A stretch of 64,000 nucleotides of DNA from Moritella sp. 24. GTDB taxonomy: Bacteria; Pseudomonadota; Gammaproteobacteria; Enterobacterales; Moritellaceae. Each line of letters starts with the position of its first letter. The first letter of the stretch is position 1. The notes beneath the pieces are model-generated. The model had not been told where the DNA came from. It ran no database searches and worked only from the letters and a program-made list of their open reading frames with translations. Location: positions 3,791,505 to 3,855,504 of the forward strand of contig NZ_CP056123.1 of NCBI RefSeq assembly GCF_018219155.1, read 5' to 3'. Position numbers and translations under genes: made by a program. This document shows positions 1 through 11,536 of this stretch, piece by piece.

Positions 1-522
1 AATCTCTAGATTAACTTCATCATTTTCATAACTTAATAATTTAAGTTCGAAAACTGAAATAGGACGAGCAGGACGATCAATAAAGATGCCTTGACGCGCA
101 TACCAGTACAAAGGTTTACCTTCGTGCTTTAATGCAGAAAACATCGACGGTACTTGCTCTGTGTCGCCACGGAAAGTATCAAGTGCAATCAATAATTCAG
201 CATCACTTACGTTAACAGCACGTGTTTGCACAATTTCACCATCAGAATCTGATGTATCCGTACGTTCACCCAGTTTTGCAGTTACTAAGTAACGCTTATC
301 TGAATCAAGTAAGAATTGTGAAAACTTCGTTGCTTCACCAAAGCATAACGGTAACATACCAGTAGCCAATGGATCTAAAGCACCTGTGTGGCCCGCTTTC
401 GCAGCAAAGAAGATCTTCTTAACACGCTGTAATGCATCGTTTGAGCTTATACCTGTCGGTTTATCCAACAAGAATACGCCGTGTACATCACGGCCGTTCC
501 ATCGACGACGACGTCCAGACAT
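1..522 (-). CDS. truB: tRNA pseudouridine(55) synthase TruB, N-terminal part
   Basis: TruB converts U55 in the T-loop of elongator tRNAs to pseudouridine. The reading frame runs off the left edge, so only about 174 N-terminal residues are visible. It starts [20 protein letters not shown] and carries the family motif [12 protein letters not shown], in which the Asp is the catalytic residue of the TruB family. The start codon lies 2 bp after the rbfA stop, so the two genes are co-transcribed as in the E. coli nusA-infB operon. No anomaly is visible in the part present. Confidence 0.95.
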   Translation of the reverse strand, partial: MSGRRRRWNGRDVHGVFLLDKPTGISSNDALQRVKKIFFAAKAGHTGALDPLATGMLPLCFGEATKFSQFLLDSDKRYLVTAKLGERTDTSDSDGEIVQTRAVNVSDAELLIALDTFRGDTEQVPSMFSALKHEGKPLYWYARQGIFIDRPARPISVFELKLLSYENDEVNLEI

Positions 523-524
523 GA

Positions 525-950
525 CTAAGACTCTCCTTCAGGAGCGTCTTTTTCATCTGCCGTAGTGCCATAATCATCTTGCAGTTTTTTATCTTTAGCA
601 CGTACTTCAGTTACGAGACTTGAAAGACGCATACCTTCAACAAGCGTATTGTCATAGATAAAACGCAGTTCAGGCACGATACGTAACTTCATTGAGCTAC
701 CCACTAACGAGCGGATATAACCACTTGCTGTATCTAATGCTGCGATACCGTCTTTGATACGCTCTTCATCGTTATCGATATTGAAGAAAGTAACATACAC
801 TTTTGCGTAAGACAGGTCACGAGACAGATCAATACTTGATACTGTCACCATACCAACACGTGGATCTTTTACTTCACGTTGTAAAATACGTGCGATTTCT
901 TGTTGTAGTTGCTGTGCAACACGACGAGAACGACTGAATTCTTTTGCCAT
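525..950 (-). CDS. rbfA: 30S ribosome-binding factor RbfA
   Basis: RbfA is a cold-shock ribosome-maturation factor that binds the free 30S subunit and helps 16S rRNA 5'-end processing. The 141-aa product has the usual N-terminal pattern ([28 protein letters not shown]) and the KH-like core with LRIVPELRF. It ends in an acidic tail ([10 protein letters not shown]). It lies between infB, 76 bp upstream in transcription, and truB, 2 bp downstream, which is the standard order of the nusA operon. The family assignment is secure. Confidence 0.96.
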   Translation of the reverse strand: MAKEFSRSRRVAQQLQQEIARILQREVKDPRVGMVTVSSIDLSRDLSYAKVYVTFFNIDNDEERIKDGIAALDTASGYIRSLVGSSMKLRIVPELRFIYDNTLVEGMRLSSLVTEVRAKDKKLQDDYGTTADEKDAPEGES

Positions 951-1026
951 TTTTAAATTCCTCTAAAGGAAAATGGGGACCAGAGGTCCCCATTAATTTA
1001 TCTAAATCGAACCGAGCTATTAACCG

Positions 1027-3747
1027 TTACAGAGAACGTTTAATTTCAACAGTTTCGAATACTTCAATTTGGTCACCAACGCGTACGTCGTTATAGTTCT
1101 TAACGCCGATACCACATTCAATACCCATACGAACGTCTTGTACGTCATCTTTAAAGCGACGTAGAGATTCAAGTTCGCCTTCATAGATAACGATGTTTTC
1201 ACGTAGCACACGGATTGGCGCGCTACGTTTGATGATACCTTCAGTAACCATACAACCAGCAATTGAACCGATTTTAGGTGATTTGAATACATCACGTACT
1301 TCAGCAAGACCAATGATTTCTTGACGGAATTCAGGCGCAAGCAGACCGCTCATCGCTTGTTTAACTTCATCAATCAAGTCATAGATAACGCTGTAATAAC
1401 GTAAATCAACACTTTCGTTGCTTACAACTTCACGTGCTTTAGCGTCAGCACGTACGTTGAAACCAAGTACGATAGCGTTAGATGCAGCAGCAAGTGTTAC
1501 GTCAGTTTCAGTAATACCACCAACACCACGCGTGATGATAGCTACTTTAACTTCGTCAGTTGACAGTTTAACTAATGAATCACAAAGTGCTTCAAGTGAA
1601 CCTTGAACATCCGCTTTAAGTACGATGTTAAGCTCAGAAACTTCGCCCGCTTCCATGTTCGCGAACATGTTATCAAGTTTAGACTTCTGTTGACGAGCAA
1701 GTTTAACATCACGGAATTTACCTTGACGGTAAAGTGCAACTTCACGAGCTTTTTTATCATCACGAACTACAGTCGCTTCATCACCTGCTTTAGGTACGCC
1801 AGAAAGACCTAAGATCTCTACTGGAATAGAAGGACCTGCTGATTCGATTGCTCTACCATTCTCATCGCGCATTGCACGAACACGGCCGTATTCTAGACCA
1901 CAAAGAACGATATCACCTTGCTTCAATTGACCTTGTTGTACAAGTACAGTTGCAACTGGACCACGGCCTTTATCAAGGCGAGATTCAATAACAACACCTG
2001 CAGCAGGACCAGTAGCAACTGCTTCTAGTTCTAATACGTCAGCTTGTAATAAGATAGCTTCAAGTAGTTCGTCAACACCAGTACCCGCTTTAGCAGAAAC
2101 ATAAACAAACATGTTTTCGCCGCCCCAGTCTTCTGGCATAACGTTGTGTTGAGCCAGTTCGCTTTTAACGCGGTCTGTATCAGCACCTTCTTTATCCATC
2201 TTGTTCACAGCAATAATCAGTGGCACATCCGCAGCTTTCGCATGGTGGATAGCTTCGATTGTTTGTGGCATAACACCATCATCAGCTGCAACTACTAAAA
2301 CAACAATATCTGTCGCTTGAGCACCACGAGCACGCATAGACGTAAACGCCGCGTGTCCAGGAGTATCAAGGAAAGATACCATGCCGTTTTCAGTTTCAAC
2401 GTGGTAAGCACCAATGTGCTGAGTAATACCACCTGCTTCACCGTCAGCAACTTTAGCGCGACGGATGTAATCTAGTAGTGATGTTTTACCGTGATCTACG
2501 TGACCCATGATAGTAACAACTGGAGCACGAGTAACTTTAACACCTTCAACTACATCTTGCGCGTCAGCTAGTACAGCTTCTTCTAGGGCATTTTCTTTAA
2601 CTAAGATAACTTTATGACCCATGTCTTCTGCAACAAGTTGTGCAGTTTCTTGGTCAAGTACTTGGTTAATAGTAACCATAGAGCCCTGCTTCATCATGTA
2701 TTTGATGATTTCAGTTGCTTTGATTGCCATTTTTTGTGCTAGTTCACTCACGCTGATCGTTTCGCCGATGCGAACATCACGCTCAACTTTAGCAACAGGT
2801 TTGTTGAAGCCTTGTTGCATTGCTTCAGGTGCATTAACTGATTTACTTTGGTTACGGCTGTAACGATTATCAGGTTTACGACCTTTAGCTTTACGTGCTT
2901 TACCTTTACCTTTTGGTGCAGGTTTAGCCGCTTCTACTGGTGCAGCAGGTTTTTTCTTACGAACACCTTTTTCTGAACGAGCATCAGCATCATCTTCAGC
3001 TGCTTGCGCATGCGTTGATGTTGTTACGTGGTAATCAGCTGCTTTTTCTGTTTTTTCACGTTCAGCTTCTTCTGCAGCCCAACGGCCTGCATTTTCTTCA
3101 GCTAGTTTACGTGCTTCTTCAGTTTTTTGTTGAGCATCCAGCTCAGCTTTACGAGTGGCTTCCTGCTCTTGCTTCTGCTTCAACGCTTCCGCTTCGCGCT
3201 TCGCCATATCATCTGCCTCTTTTGATTTAGTATTTTTTTGTTTTGTGTCACGTTTTGCTTGTTCTGCTGCATCACGTTTTGCTGCTGCTTCAGCATCTGC
3301 TTTTACTTTCGCTTCGGCATCAGCTTTTGCTTTTGCTTGCGCTTCTGCTTGAGCTTCTGCTTGTGCTTTTAGTTCAGCTGCTTTAGCCGCTTCTTCTGCT
3401 GCTTCTTTCGCTGCTTGTTCTTCTGCTAGTTTCGCTTCATCTTCAGCAGTAGTACGTTTAACGTATGTACGTTTTTTACGAACTTCTACTGCTACAGATT
3501 TCTGCTTACCGCCGCCACTTGCTACGCTAAGTGTGCTTTTGGTTTTTCTTTGCAGTGTTAAACGGCTTGGTTCAGCCGTATCACTACCATGTTGCTCACT
3601 TAAGTGCACAAGTAGTGTCTGCTTTTCACCTTCCGTTACCGTACTGTCGTTCACTTTTGCTATACCAGCATCAGAGAATTGTTGTACTAGGCGATCAACA
3701 GTAGTACCGATATCTTCGGCCAATTTTGTAATTGATACATCTGCCAT
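1027..3747 (-). CDS. infB: translation initiation factor IF-2
   Basis: IF-2 is the GTPase that places initiator tRNA on the 30S subunit and promotes subunit joining. The 906-aa protein begins [14 protein letters not shown] (IF2_N domain). A long charged Ala/Glu/Lys-rich region follows at about residues 95-250, a low-complexity segment that gives misleading ORFs in other frames. A second IF2_N-like domain comes next ([25 protein letters not shown]). The G domain shows G1 [10 protein letters not shown]3 DTPGHAAF and G4 NKMD, followed by domains II to IV. The gene sits 26 bp after nusA. Length matches enterobacterial IF2-alpha (about 890 aa). Confidence 0.98.
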   Translation of the reverse strand: MADVSITKLAEDIGTTVDRLVQQFSDAGIAKVNDSTVTEGEKQTLLVHLSEQHGSDTAEPSRLTLQRKTKSTLSVASGGGKQKSVAVEVRKKRTYVKRTTAEDEAKLAEEQAAKEAAEEAAKAAELKAQAEAQAEAQAKAKADAEAKVKADAEAAAKRDAAEQAKRDTKQKNTKSKEADDMAKREAEALKQKQEQEATRKAELDAQQKTEEARKLAEENAGRWAAEEAEREKTEKAADYHVTTSTHAQAAEDDADARSEKGVRKKKPAAPVEAAKPAPKGKGKARKAKGRKPDNRYSRNQSKSVNAPEAMQQGFNKPVAKVERDVRIGETISVSELAQKMAIKATEIIKYMMKQGSMVTINQVLDQETAQLVAEDMGHKVILVKENALEEAVLADAQDVVEGVKVTRAPVVTIMGHVDHGKTSLLDYIRRAKVADGEAGGITQHIGAYHVETENGMVSFLDTPGHAAFTSMRARGAQATDIVVLVVAADDGVMPQTIEAIHHAKAADVPLIIAVNKMDKEGADTDRVKSELAQHNVMPEDWGGENMFVYVSAKAGTGVDELLEAILLQADVLELEAVATGPAAGVVIESRLDKGRGPVATVLVQQGQLKQGDIVLCGLEYGRVRAMRDENGRAIESAGPSIPVEILGLSGVPKAGDEATVVRDDKKAREVALYRQGKFRDVKLARQQKSKLDNMFANMEAGEVSELNIVLKADVQGSLEALCDSLVKLSTDEVKVAIITRGVGGITETDVTLAAASNAIVLGFNVRADAKAREVVSNESVDLRYYSVIYDLIDEVKQAMSGLLAPEFRQEIIGLAEVRDVFKSPKIGSIAGCMVTEGIIKRSAPIRVLRENIVIYEGELESLRRFKDDVQDVRMGIECGIGVKNYNDVRVGDQIEVFETVEIKRSL

Positions 3748-3773
3748 GTAATTCGATCCCTCTCTTCGCGTTA

Positions 3774-5273
3774 TTATTCGCTATCACTAAACCAACAGAT
3801 ATTACGCGCCGCCATAATTAATTCACCAGCACGTTCATCCGTTAACTCTTCAATTTCGCTTAAATCGTCGATGCCTTGTTCTGCTAGCTCTTCAAGAGTT
3901 GTAACTCCGATGCTTGCAAGTACGTAAGCTAGATGCTTTTCTAAGCCTTCAAGCGCTAATAAATCTGCACTTGGTTCTGCACCTTCTAGTGATTCTTCTG
4001 CAGCAAGTGCAGATGTTGTTAGTGCATTTTTAGCACGTGAACGTAATTCATCAACTAGATCTTCATCAAAACCATCGATTTGCAAGAATTCATTAACTGG
4101 CACATATGCGATTTCTTCTAAAGAAGAGAAGCCTTCGCCGATCAGTAATTCAGCCATATCTTCATCGATATCTAATTTATCAGTGAAGATTGTCATCAAA
4201 CGGTCATTTTCTTTCTGGTGCTTTTCGTTAGCGTCAGCAACAGTCATTACATTTAGTTCCCAACCAGTCAGTTGTGAAGCTAGACGTACGTTTTGACCGT
4301 TACGGCCAATTGCTTGTGCTAAGTTATCTTGTTCAACAGCAATATCCATTGAGTGTTGATCTTCATCAACAATAATAGAAGCAACTTCAGCAGGAGCCAT
4401 TGCATTGATAACGAATTGTGCTGGGTTATCATCCCAAAGGATAATATCAACACGTTCACCGTTTAGTTCACTTGAAACTGCTTGTACACGTGCACCACGC
4501 ATACCAACACAAGCACCAACAGGGTCGATACGTTTGTCGTTAGATTTAACGGCAATCTTAGCACGCGAACCTGGATCACGAGCAGCTGCTTTAAGTTCAA
4601 GCATCTCTTCGTTGAATTCAGGCACTTCTACGCGGAACAATTCGATTAGCATTTCGTTACATGCACGGCTAATAAATAGCTGTGTGCCACGCGCTTCAGG
4701 TTTTACTTCTTTTAGTAAGCCCTTGATGCGATCGCCAGTACGGAATGATTCACGTGGAAGCATTTCATCACGGAACATTACTGCTTCAGCATTGTTACCA
4801 AGATCTAATACAACAGTCTCACGGTTAGCACGTTTTACTAAACCAGTGATTAGCTCACCTTCGTGTTTAGCGTATTGCTGAACGATTAAATCACGTTCGG
4901 CTTCACGTACTTTTTGGATGATAACTTGCTTCGCAGTTTGTGTTGTTACACGGTCAAATACAACTGATTCAATTGTATCTTCAATGTAACCACCAACTTC
5001 GATGTTTTCATCATCGTATTTAGCCGCGTCCAGGGTAATTTCTGAGAAAGGATTTTCTAATGCTTCACCTTTATCATCAATTACAAGCCAGCGACGGAAC
5101 GTTTCAAAATTACCCGTTTTACGGTCAATCTCAACACGAACTTCAATTTCGCCTTCATATCGTTTTTTAGTTGCTGTCGCTAGTGCAATTTCCAGTGCTT
5201 CGAAAATTTTCTCACGAGGTAGTGCTTTCTCGTTAGAAACTGCATCAACAACTAACAGAATTTCTTTATTCAT
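3774..5273 (-). CDS. nusA: transcription termination/antitermination protein NusA
   Basis: NusA binds RNA polymerase and controls pausing, termination and antitermination. The 499-aa protein begins [19 protein letters not shown]. It contains the N-terminal RNAP-binding domain, an S1 domain (around residues 135-200), two KH domains ([17 protein letters not shown] and [16 protein letters not shown]), and two C-terminal acidic helix-hairpin-helix repeats (residues about 365-495), the AR1/AR2 layout of gammaproteobacteria. It starts 14 bp after rimP and precedes infB, as in the E. coli operon. Confidence 0.98.
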   Translation of the reverse strand: MNKEILLVVDAVSNEKALPREKIFEALEIALATATKKRYEGEIEVRVEIDRKTGNFETFRRWLVIDDKGEALENPFSEITLDAAKYDDENIEVGGYIEDTIESVVFDRVTTQTAKQVIIQKVREAERDLIVQQYAKHEGELITGLVKRANRETVVLDLGNNAEAVMFRDEMLPRESFRTGDRIKGLLKEVKPEARGTQLFISRACNEMLIELFRVEVPEFNEEMLELKAAARDPGSRAKIAVKSNDKRIDPVGACVGMRGARVQAVSSELNGERVDIILWDDNPAQFVINAMAPAEVASIIVDEDQHSMDIAVEQDNLAQAIGRNGQNVRLASQLTGWELNVMTVADANEKHQKENDRLMTIFTDKLDIDEDMAELLIGEGFSSLEEIAYVPVNEFLQIDGFDEDLVDELRSRAKNALTTSALAAEESLEGAEPSADLLALEGLEKHLAYVLASIGVTTLEELAEQGIDDLSEIEELTDERAGELIMAARNICWFSDSE

Positions 5274-5287
5274 TCCCGGACGCCTCG

Positions 5288-5746
5288 TTAGTCAAATTTT
5301 GGAACTATATTTGCTTTTTGGATATTTGCGTGTGCTAAGACTTCGTCTTTGCCATCAATTGTTACAGTGATCATGTCACCGTCAACACTTTTGATTACGC
5401 CTTTTAGTTTACGACGACCATTAACAGCCATACGTAATAATGCTTTAATTTCAGAACCACAGTACTCTTGGTAGTGTGATACTTTAAATAGTGGTCGTTC
5501 CATACCAGGTGAAGATACTTCTAAGAAGTACTCTGTGCTGATTGGATCTTCAACGTCCATAATCGCGCTGATTTGATGACTTACTTTAGAACAATCATCA
5601 ACGAAAATACCGTTTTCATGATCGATGTAAACAAGTAATGTCGAGTGTTTACCAGCTCGTGTAAACTCAATACCAATAAGTTCAAAACCTAACATTTCAA
5701 CTGTTGGTTCCAACAATTCAGTTAGTGTTTGTTCTAGACTCGCCAA
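5288..5746 (-). CDS. rimP: ribosome maturation factor RimP
   Basis: RimP assists late 30S subunit assembly. The 152-aa product starts [28 protein letters not shown] and carries the conserved [20 protein letters not shown] and [13 protein letters not shown] stretches of the family. It is the first protein gene of the operon rimP-nusA-infB-rbfA-truB. Two stem-loops with T-runs lie in the roughly 240 bp between it and the upstream tRNA(fMet) gene. Confidence 0.96.
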   Translation of the reverse strand: MASLEQTLTELLEPTVEMLGFELIGIEFTRAGKHSTLLVYIDHENGIFVDDCSKVSHQISAIMDVEDPISTEYFLEVSSPGMERPLFKVSHYQEYCGSEIKALLRMAVNGRRKLKGVIKSVDGDMITVTIDGKDEVLAHANIQKANIVPKFD

Positions 5747-5763
5747 AACAACCCCCTAAAAAC

Positions 5764-5784
5764 AAAAAAAGGGCATATGCCCGT
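5764..5784 (-). terminator. palindrome plus T-run just upstream of rimP
   Basis: The 12-bp perfect palindrome GGGCATATGCCC at 5771-5782 is followed on the minus strand by a run of seven T. It lies only 18 bp before the rimP coding region and is the second of two terminator-like hairpins between tRNA(fMet) and rimP. It may act as an attenuator of the nusA operon, in line with NusA autoregulation known from E. coli. That role is inference. Confidence 0.6.
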
Positions 5785-5789
5785 AATTT

Positions 5790-5826
5790 AAAAAATAAAA
5801 AGCCCCGACTATAAGGCGGGGCTTCT
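5790..5826 (-). terminator. rho-independent terminator of tRNA(fMet)
   Basis: The arms AAGCCCCG and CGGGGCTT (5800-5824) form a GC-rich stem followed, on the minus strand, by TTTTATTTTTT. It lies about 160 bp downstream of the tRNA(fMet) gene and upstream of rimP. Confidence 0.8.
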
Positions 5827-5984
5827 TACTACTAGACCTTGTATGCCACTTGCGTGGCGCTTATTAAATGAATAATAAGCAAGAAGCCAATAGTATTACG
5901 TAAATTACATTTACCGAGATAAAATTAAATTTAAGTAATGCTATTTGCACACTGTTGACTAGCCTTATCAACAGGTATAAGAAA

Positions 5985-6061
<77 letters not shown>

Positions 6062-6227
6062 ACAACAATCTTACTGCGCTGATTATAGGCTATTGCAACT
6101 ATAATAAGCAAGCGTAATTTCACTTAAATAATGAAACCACTATTGGCCTGTTTATTTATCCCTGAAATAAAATAACACCACATTATGTGAAAATTAACAC
6201 AATTTGCGCCACTATATTTCAGGCAAA

Positions 6228-6258
6228 AAAAAACCTTAGTATTAAATACTAAGGTTTT
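6228..6258 (-). terminator. rho-independent terminator after tRNA(Leu)
   Basis: On the minus strand, AAAACCTTAGTAT pairs with ATACTAAGGTTTT across a TAA-sized loop and runs into nine T. It lies 8 bp downstream of the tRNA(Leu) gene and should end the secG-tRNA(Leu) transcript. Confidence 0.85.
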
Positions 6259-6265
6259 CTTTATT

Positions 6266-6352
6266 TGGTGCCGTGGGCGGGACTTGAACCCGCACGTCCT
6301 TTCGGACACCAGCCCCTCAAGCTGGCGTGTCTACCAATTCCACCACCACGGC
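6266..6352 (-). tRNA. tRNA-Leu (GAG)
   Basis: The 87-nt minus-strand gene starts GCCGTGGTGGTGGAATTGG and ends in CCA. The anticodon loop TTGAGGG within CCAGC...GCTGG gives anticodon GAG. It has a long variable arm (TGTCCGAAAGGACG), as expected for a class II tRNA. It lies 7 bp downstream of the secG stop, the same arrangement as secG-leuU in E. coli. Confidence 0.97.
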
Positions 6353-6359
6353 TTAATTC

Positions 6360-6680
6360 TTATTGAGGTACGTCGCTGTTGCTTACTGGCGCTACTGGAA
6401 CGTCACTTATAATTGCTGGTTTTTCAGCATCTAAAATAACATCAGTTTCAGATTGCGTAGATAAGTTACCAAGCACTAAGCTTAAAGCAAAAAATACAAC
6501 AGCAAGTATTGCAGTAACGCGAGTTAAAAAGTTACCTGAACCGCCAGCACCAAATACAGTATTTGAACCACCAGAACCAAAGCTAGCACCCATATCAGCG
6601 CCTTTGCCTTGCTGCATTAGAACGAATCCAATGATTGCAAGTGCAACAATTAAGTAAATAACAATAATAACTTCGTACAT
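6360..6680 (-). CDS. secG: protein translocase subunit SecG
   Basis: SecG is the small inner-membrane subunit of the SecYEG translocon. The 106-aa protein has two membrane segments (residues about 3-20 and 52-70) separated by the Gly/Ser-rich FGSGGSNTVFGAGGSGNFLTR loop region that marks SecG, and a short polar tail. It is located between glmM and tRNA(Leu), the conserved gammaproteobacterial position. The start follows the family pattern MYEVIIVIYLIVALAIIGFVLMQQGKGADMG. Confidence 0.96.
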   Translation of the reverse strand: MYEVIIVIYLIVALAIIGFVLMQQGKGADMGASFGSGGSNTVFGAGGSGNFLTRVTAILAVVFFALSLVLGNLSTQSETDVILDAEKPAIISDVPVAPVSNSDVPQ

Positions 6681-6930
6681 TTTAATACCTAAATCTCAAA
6701 AGGTTTAATATAGCTTTATCGAACATCCTTACCCGAGGTAAGGGACACATTACCTAAACATTAATGATTAATCATTAATTTAAGATAAGTGGTAAAGCGG
6801 AGGAGATATTATCTAACCTCCACCCCAGTTGCAAGCTGATTATTAAAAAAACAATGAATAAAAGGCTTTAGCACAAAACAACACCAGTTGCCGTATACTA
6901 ATAAGCCTTAAACGTTCTCTCTACACAAGC

Positions 6931-8265
6931 TTAAAACGTCGCTTTAACTGCATCTGCAATTTTGTTCGCCAGCGCTAAAACATGTGTTTCATCTTCGCCT
7001 TCAACCATAACTCGAATAAGTGGTTCTGTTCCCGATTTACGTAACAATACACGACCACGATCTCCGAGTTCTTGTTCAACATCAACAACCGCTTGTTTTA
7101 CAGATTCAGCTAGTAGCGGATCTGAATCACCACTAAAGCGAACATTCACTAATACTTGTGGGAATTTACTCATGCCAGAGCGTAATTCTTTCAGCGTTAA
7201 TCCACTATTAACCTGTGCAGCTAAAACCAATAAGCTTGATACTATGCCGTCACCTGTCGTTGTATGATCCAGTGAAATAATATGACCTGAATTTTCACCA
7301 CCGATACGCCAATCTTTTTCAAGTAGCATTTCAACAACATAGCGATCGCCAACTGCACTACGTGCAAAGGGAATTCCAAGTGCTTTAAGCGCAAGCTCTA
7401 AGCCCATATTCGCCATTAATGTGCCAACAACACCACCTTTAAGCTCACCGTTACGTAATGCATCACGTGCGATAATATAAAGTACTTCATCCCCGTCAAT
7501 CACATAACCAGTGTGATCAACCATCATCAAGCGATCGCCATCACCATCGTAGGCAATACCAAGGTCAGCTTTTTCAGCAAGTACACGTGCTGCCAATGCA
7601 GCGGGTTCCGTAGCACCACAACCATCATTAATATTCAAGCCATTTGGGTTAACGCCAATCGTAATGATCTCTGCGCCCAATTCTCTAAATACACTTGGGG
7701 CGATGTGATAAGTTGCACCGTGAGCACAATCTAATACTATCTTCAGGCCTTTTAGACTGGCGCGTGATGGGAAGGTGCTTTTACAGTATTCAATATAACG
7801 GCCAGCAGCATCTTCAATACGTACCGCTTTACCAAGTTGTGCAGATTCAACACAAGTCAGTTCTTTTTCTAATTCCGCTTCGATCGCAAGTTCAACTTCA
7901 TCTGGTAATTTTGTGCCGTTAGCAGAGAAGAATTTAATACCGTTATCATGGTAAGGGTTATGCGAAGCGCTGATCACGATACCGGCTTCAGCACGGAATG
8001 TACGAGTCAAATAAGCGACAGCAGGTGTCGGCATCGGCCCCATAAACGCAGCATCTAGACCAGCTGCAGATAGACCTGCCTCTAAAGCACATTCCAGCAT
8101 GTAACCAGAAATACGCGTATCTTTACCGATAAGTACTTTCTTTGTGCCTTGCTGTGCAAGTACTTTACCTGCAGCCCAACCCAATTTAAGTGCAAATTCA
8201 GGTGTGATTGGCGCTTTACCAACAAGACCACGAATACCATCAGTACCAAAATACTTTCTTGACAT
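6931..8265 (-). CDS. glmM: phosphoglucosamine mutase GlmM
   Basis: GlmM interconverts glucosamine-6-phosphate and glucosamine-1-phosphate for UDP-GlcNAc synthesis, feeding peptidoglycan and LPS. The 444-aa protein shows the N-terminal FGTDGIRG, the active-site phosphoserine loop VISASHNP (Ser about residue 102), the metal loop DGDGDR and the C-terminal phosphate-binding [12 protein letters not shown]. Length equals E. coli GlmM (445 aa). It follows folP by about 100 bp and precedes secG, the usual order. Confidence 0.98.
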   Translation of the reverse strand: MSRKYFGTDGIRGLVGKAPITPEFALKLGWAAGKVLAQQGTKKVLIGKDTRISGYMLECALEAGLSAAGLDAAFMGPMPTPAVAYLTRTFRAEAGIVISASHNPYHDNGIKFFSANGTKLPDEVELAIEAELEKELTCVESAQLGKAVRIEDAAGRYIEYCKSTFPSRASLKGLKIVLDCAHGATYHIAPSVFRELGAEIITIGVNPNGLNINDGCGATEPAALAARVLAEKADLGIAYDGDGDRLMMVDHTGYVIDGDEVLYIIARDALRNGELKGGVVGTLMANMGLELALKALGIPFARSAVGDRYVVEMLLEKDWRIGGENSGHIISLDHTTTGDGIVSSLLVLAAQVNSGLTLKELRSGMSKFPQVLVNVRFSGDSDPLLAESVKQAVVDVEQELGDRGRVLLRKSGTEPLIRVMVEGEDETHVLALANKIADAVKATF

Positions 8266-8366
8266 ATTTAATCCCTAATATTTTATTTTATATCCTGCTA
8301 TACACTCAACTACGCTCTATTTTTAAAATAGATCATTATGCAAAATATATAGCATTCGTTATTTTA

Positions 8367-9218
8367 TTAGCAGACACGATGTTTTTTAAGTTGAGCAACG
8401 ATAGCTAAAGTATCTGCCGTTTCTCGTACATCATGTACACGAAATATATGAGCGCCATCTGTTGCAGCACTGTTTGCACATGCAAGACTGCCAGCCAAAC
8501 GCTGAGATTCATTACACTGCAATAAGTTACCTATCATCGACTTCCGAGAAACGCCGATCAAAATAGGTAAACCGAATTGATGAAATGCAGGCGTATCAGC
8601 CAATAACTGATAATTTTGTTCTAATGTTTTACCAAACCCAAAACCAGGGTCGAGAATAATATTTTCACGTTTAATGCCAGCATTAACACAATCATCAATC
8701 CGCTGTTGTAAAAACGCGATAACTTCTGCTGTCACATCTTGATAAGAAGGTGCATCCTGCATGGTACTTGGTTGCCCCTGCATATGCATAAGACAAACTG
8801 GCACAGCTAATTCAGCCGCTGCCTGCAATGCACCCTCTTCCTGTAACGCTCTTACATCATTAATAATATGTGCGCCAGCAGCAATAGCTTGTCGCATCAC
8901 TTGTGCTTTACTGGTGTCGATAGAAATCACGACGTCAAGTTCAGCCGCAATTAATTTGATAATAGGAATAACTCGTGCAAGCTCTTCTTCTAAAGTGACA
9001 GCACTCGCACCTGGTCGTGTCGATTCACCACCAATATCAATAATCTTTGCACCATCAGCAACCATCTTCTTAGCCTGCTGAAATGCAGCATCTAGACCGT
9101 GATACTGACCACCATCAGAAAATGAATCTGGTGTCACATTAAGAATGCCCATTACTGTCGGCTGACTAACATCAAGTAAACGAGATGTATTCATATTGGT
9201 CTTCAGCTGTAATTGCAT
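8367..9218 (-). CDS. folP: dihydropteroate synthase FolP
   Basis: FolP condenses p-aminobenzoate with 6-hydroxymethyl-dihydropterin diphosphate in folate synthesis and is the sulfonamide target. The 283-aa product shows MGILNVTPDSFSDGG and DIGGESTRPGA, the two signature loops, then ILDPGFGFGKT and GVSRKSMIG of the TIM barrel. The start may be the annotated Met or the Met at residue 9; neither has a clear Shine-Dalgarno. A terminator separates it from ftsH upstream. Confidence 0.96.
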   Translation of the reverse strand: MQLQLKTNMNTSRLLDVSQPTVMGILNVTPDSFSDGGQYHGLDAAFQQAKKMVADGAKIIDIGGESTRPGASAVTLEEELARVIPIIKLIAAELDVVISIDTSKAQVMRQAIAAGAHIINDVRALQEEGALQAAAELAVPVCLMHMQGQPSTMQDAPSYQDVTAEVIAFLQQRIDDCVNAGIKRENIILDPGFGFGKTLEQNYQLLADTPAFHQFGLPILIGVSRKSMIGNLLQCNESQRLAGSLACANSAATDGAHIFRVHDVRETADTLAIVAQLKKHRVC

Positions 9219-9228
9219 AATCGTTTTT

Positions 9229-9266
9229 ATCCCTAAAAAAAAACCCCGAGTTGCACTCGAGGTTTA
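9229..9266 (-). terminator. rho-independent terminator of ftsH
   Basis: On the minus strand AAACCTCGAGT pairs with ACTCGGGGTTT, followed by a run of about nine T ending at 9229. It lies about 50 bp after the ftsH stop, so ftsH and folP are probably not simply one transcript. Confidence 0.85.
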
Positions 9267-9314
9267 TTCTATCATGAATTAATAGCTAAAAAGTAATACC
9301 AAATAAGCTAGTGC

Positions 9315-11249
9315 TTATTCTGCATCTTTTTTGTCACTATCTTCTTCATTTACTTTTTCGTTTTCAACTTTTGGTTCTTTTTTAGTGTCTTTAGTTTTGT
9401 CACTGTCTACCGTACCGTAGCTTTCGCCCCAGTCAGCAGGAGCGCGTACTTCAACACGAGCCATTAAGTCATCAAGTTGTTTTGCGTCAATAGTTTCATA
9501 TTTCATTAATGCATCTTTCATTGCATGCAAAATATCCATATTTTCACTTAACAACTTATACGAACGTTGATAGTTAGTATCCACTAAGAAGCGAATTTCA
9601 TCATCGATTAGTTTCGCAGTATCAGCTGACATGCTTGCAGCTTGTGAGCCACCGCCACCAAGGAATACTTCACCTTGCTCATCAGCAAACTTCATCGGAC
9701 CTAATTTTTCAGATAGACCCCATTGTGTAACCATCTTACGAGAGATATCCGTTGCACGTTCAATATCGTTTGAAGCACCCGTTGATACACTGTCTTTACC
9801 GAAGATAATTTCTTCAGCAATACGACCACCGTAAAGACTTGAAATCATGCTTTCTAGATGACGTTTTGAATGACTTACACGATCTTGTTCAGGTAAATAC
9901 ATCGTCACACCCAGCGCACGGCCACGTGGAATGATACTTACTTTATAAACAGGATCATGATCTGGTACTAAGCGACCAACGATTGCGTGACCAGCTTCAT
10001 GATACGCTGTCATCGTTTTCTCTTCTTCGCTCATTACCATGCTCTTACGTTCAGCACCCATCAAGATCTTATCTTTAGCTTTTTCAAATTCAGCCATTGA
10101 TACAGTACGCTTATTACTACGCGCAGCAAATAATGCAGCTTCGTTAACAAGGTTAGCAAGTTCTGCACCAGAGAAACCCGGTGTACCACGTGCAATCAAT
10201 ACTGTTTCAACGTCATCGCTGATTGGTACTTTACGCATATGTACTTTTAAGATCTGCTCACGACCACGGATATCAGGTAAACCAACTGTTACTTGACGGT
10301 CAAAACGACCCGGACGTAATAATGCAGGGTCAAGTACGTCTGGACGGTTAGTCGCAGCAATAACAATGATACCTTCATTACCTTCAAAACCATCCATTTC
10401 AACAAGCATTTGGTTTAGCGTTTGCTCACGTTCATCATGACCACCACCCATACCTGAGCCACGTTTACGGCCTACAGCATCGATTTCATCGATAAAGATA
10501 ATACATGGAGATGATTTCTTCGCTTGCTCGAACATGTCACGCACACGAGATGCACCAACACCAACAAACATTTCAACGAAATCAGAACCTGAGATAGTGA
10601 AAAATGGTACTTTCGCTTCACCGGCAATTGCTTTCGCAAGTAATGTTTTACCAGTACCTGGAGAACCAACTAACAAGATACCAGTCGGAATTTTACCGCC
10701 AAGTTTCTGGAAACGACTTGGATCTTTTAAGTAATCAACCAATTCAGCAACTTCTTCTTTTGCTTCATCACAACCAGCAACATCAGCAAAAGTAGTTTTA
10801 ATTTGGTCTTCACTCATTAAGCGTGCTTTACTCTTACCAAATGACATAGCGCCTTTACCGCCGCCACCTTGCATTTGACGCATAAAGAATACCCAAACAC
10901 CAATCAGTAATAACATTGGGAACCAAGAGATGAAGATAGAAGTTAATAAACTCGCTTCTTCTTCAGGTTCACCGAATACTTTAACGTTATTATTTAACAG
11001 GTCATTTAATAACTGTGGGTCTTCCGCAGGTAAGAAAGTAACAAACTTCTGTCCGCCTTGGCTAACGCCACGGATAGTACGTCCATTAATCTTAACTTCG
11101 TTAACCTGTTTATTTCTAACTTGTTGCACAAACGAACTGTAATCTAACTGATTACTTGAATTATCATTTGGTCCGAAACTCTGAAATACTGACATTAATA
11201 CGACTGCGATAACCAGCCATAAAATCAGATTTTTTGCCATATCACTCAA
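9315..11249 (-). CDS. ftsH: ATP-dependent zinc metalloprotease FtsH
   Basis: FtsH is the membrane-anchored AAA+ protease that degrades sigma-32, LpxC and misassembled membrane proteins. The 644-aa protein has a first membrane segment (residues about 7-24), a periplasmic domain, a second segment (about 104-123), Walker A GSPGTGKT (about 195-202; most homologues have GPPGTGKT), Walker [11 protein letters not shown] and the zinc motif HEAGH. The C-terminal tail is highly charged. The start is TTG with GAGAGG seven bases upstream; an in-frame ATG three codons later gives the familiar [10 protein letters not shown] start. Confidence 0.97.
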   Translation of the reverse strand: MSDMAKNLILWLVIAVVLMSVFQSFGPNDNSSNQLDYSSFVQQVRNKQVNEVKINGRTIRGVSQGGQKFVTFLPAEDPQLLNDLLNNNVKVFGEPEEEASLLTSIFISWFPMLLLIGVWVFFMRQMQGGGGKGAMSFGKSKARLMSEDQIKTTFADVAGCDEAKEEVAELVDYLKDPSRFQKLGGKIPTGILLVGSPGTGKTLLAKAIAGEAKVPFFTISGSDFVEMFVGVGASRVRDMFEQAKKSSPCIIFIDEIDAVGRKRGSGMGGGHDEREQTLNQMLVEMDGFEGNEGIIVIAATNRPDVLDPALLRPGRFDRQVTVGLPDIRGREQILKVHMRKVPISDDVETVLIARGTPGFSGAELANLVNEAALFAARSNKRTVSMAEFEKAKDKILMGAERKSMVMSEEEKTMTAYHEAGHAIVGRLVPDHDPVYKVSIIPRGRALGVTMYLPEQDRVSHSKRHLESMISSLYGGRIAEEIIFGKDSVSTGASNDIERATDISRKMVTQWGLSEKLGPMKFADEQGEVFLGGGGSQAASMSADTAKLIDDEIRFLVDTNYQRSYKLLSENMDILHAMKDALMKYETIDAKQLDDLMARVEVRAPADWGESYGTVDSDKTKDTKKEPKVENEKVNEEDSDKKDAE

Positions 11250-11536
11250 AATCTAGCCTCTCCGGGTCTTAAGTTCCCTGAAAAAAAACAGTTGATACAC
11301 TCAATATATTCTAAATATAGACAGTTTAACAACAACTTACATTTTAAATTTATCATCCTGTGATCCTTACAAGTAAAATGCAAGGTTGCAGAACCCTTTG
11401 GATATTCTCTACTGTCTAATTAAATATATCAAGACTTGAACATTTATTAACATAATTAAATGCTTATTCATTACAAATCTGGATTTTATTCTTTTATAGC
11501 AACAGTGATTTATCCCTAGTAACCAGCCACGTTAAT

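Noticed and set aside
1020-3751. Several open frames on both strands across infB, some rich in Ala, Ser or Cys
   Set aside because: They are shadows of the repetitive Ala/Glu/Lys-coding region of infB and lack ribosome sites.
6124-6309. 61-codon frame across tRNA(Leu)
   Set aside because: It overlaps the tRNA gene and its terminator.
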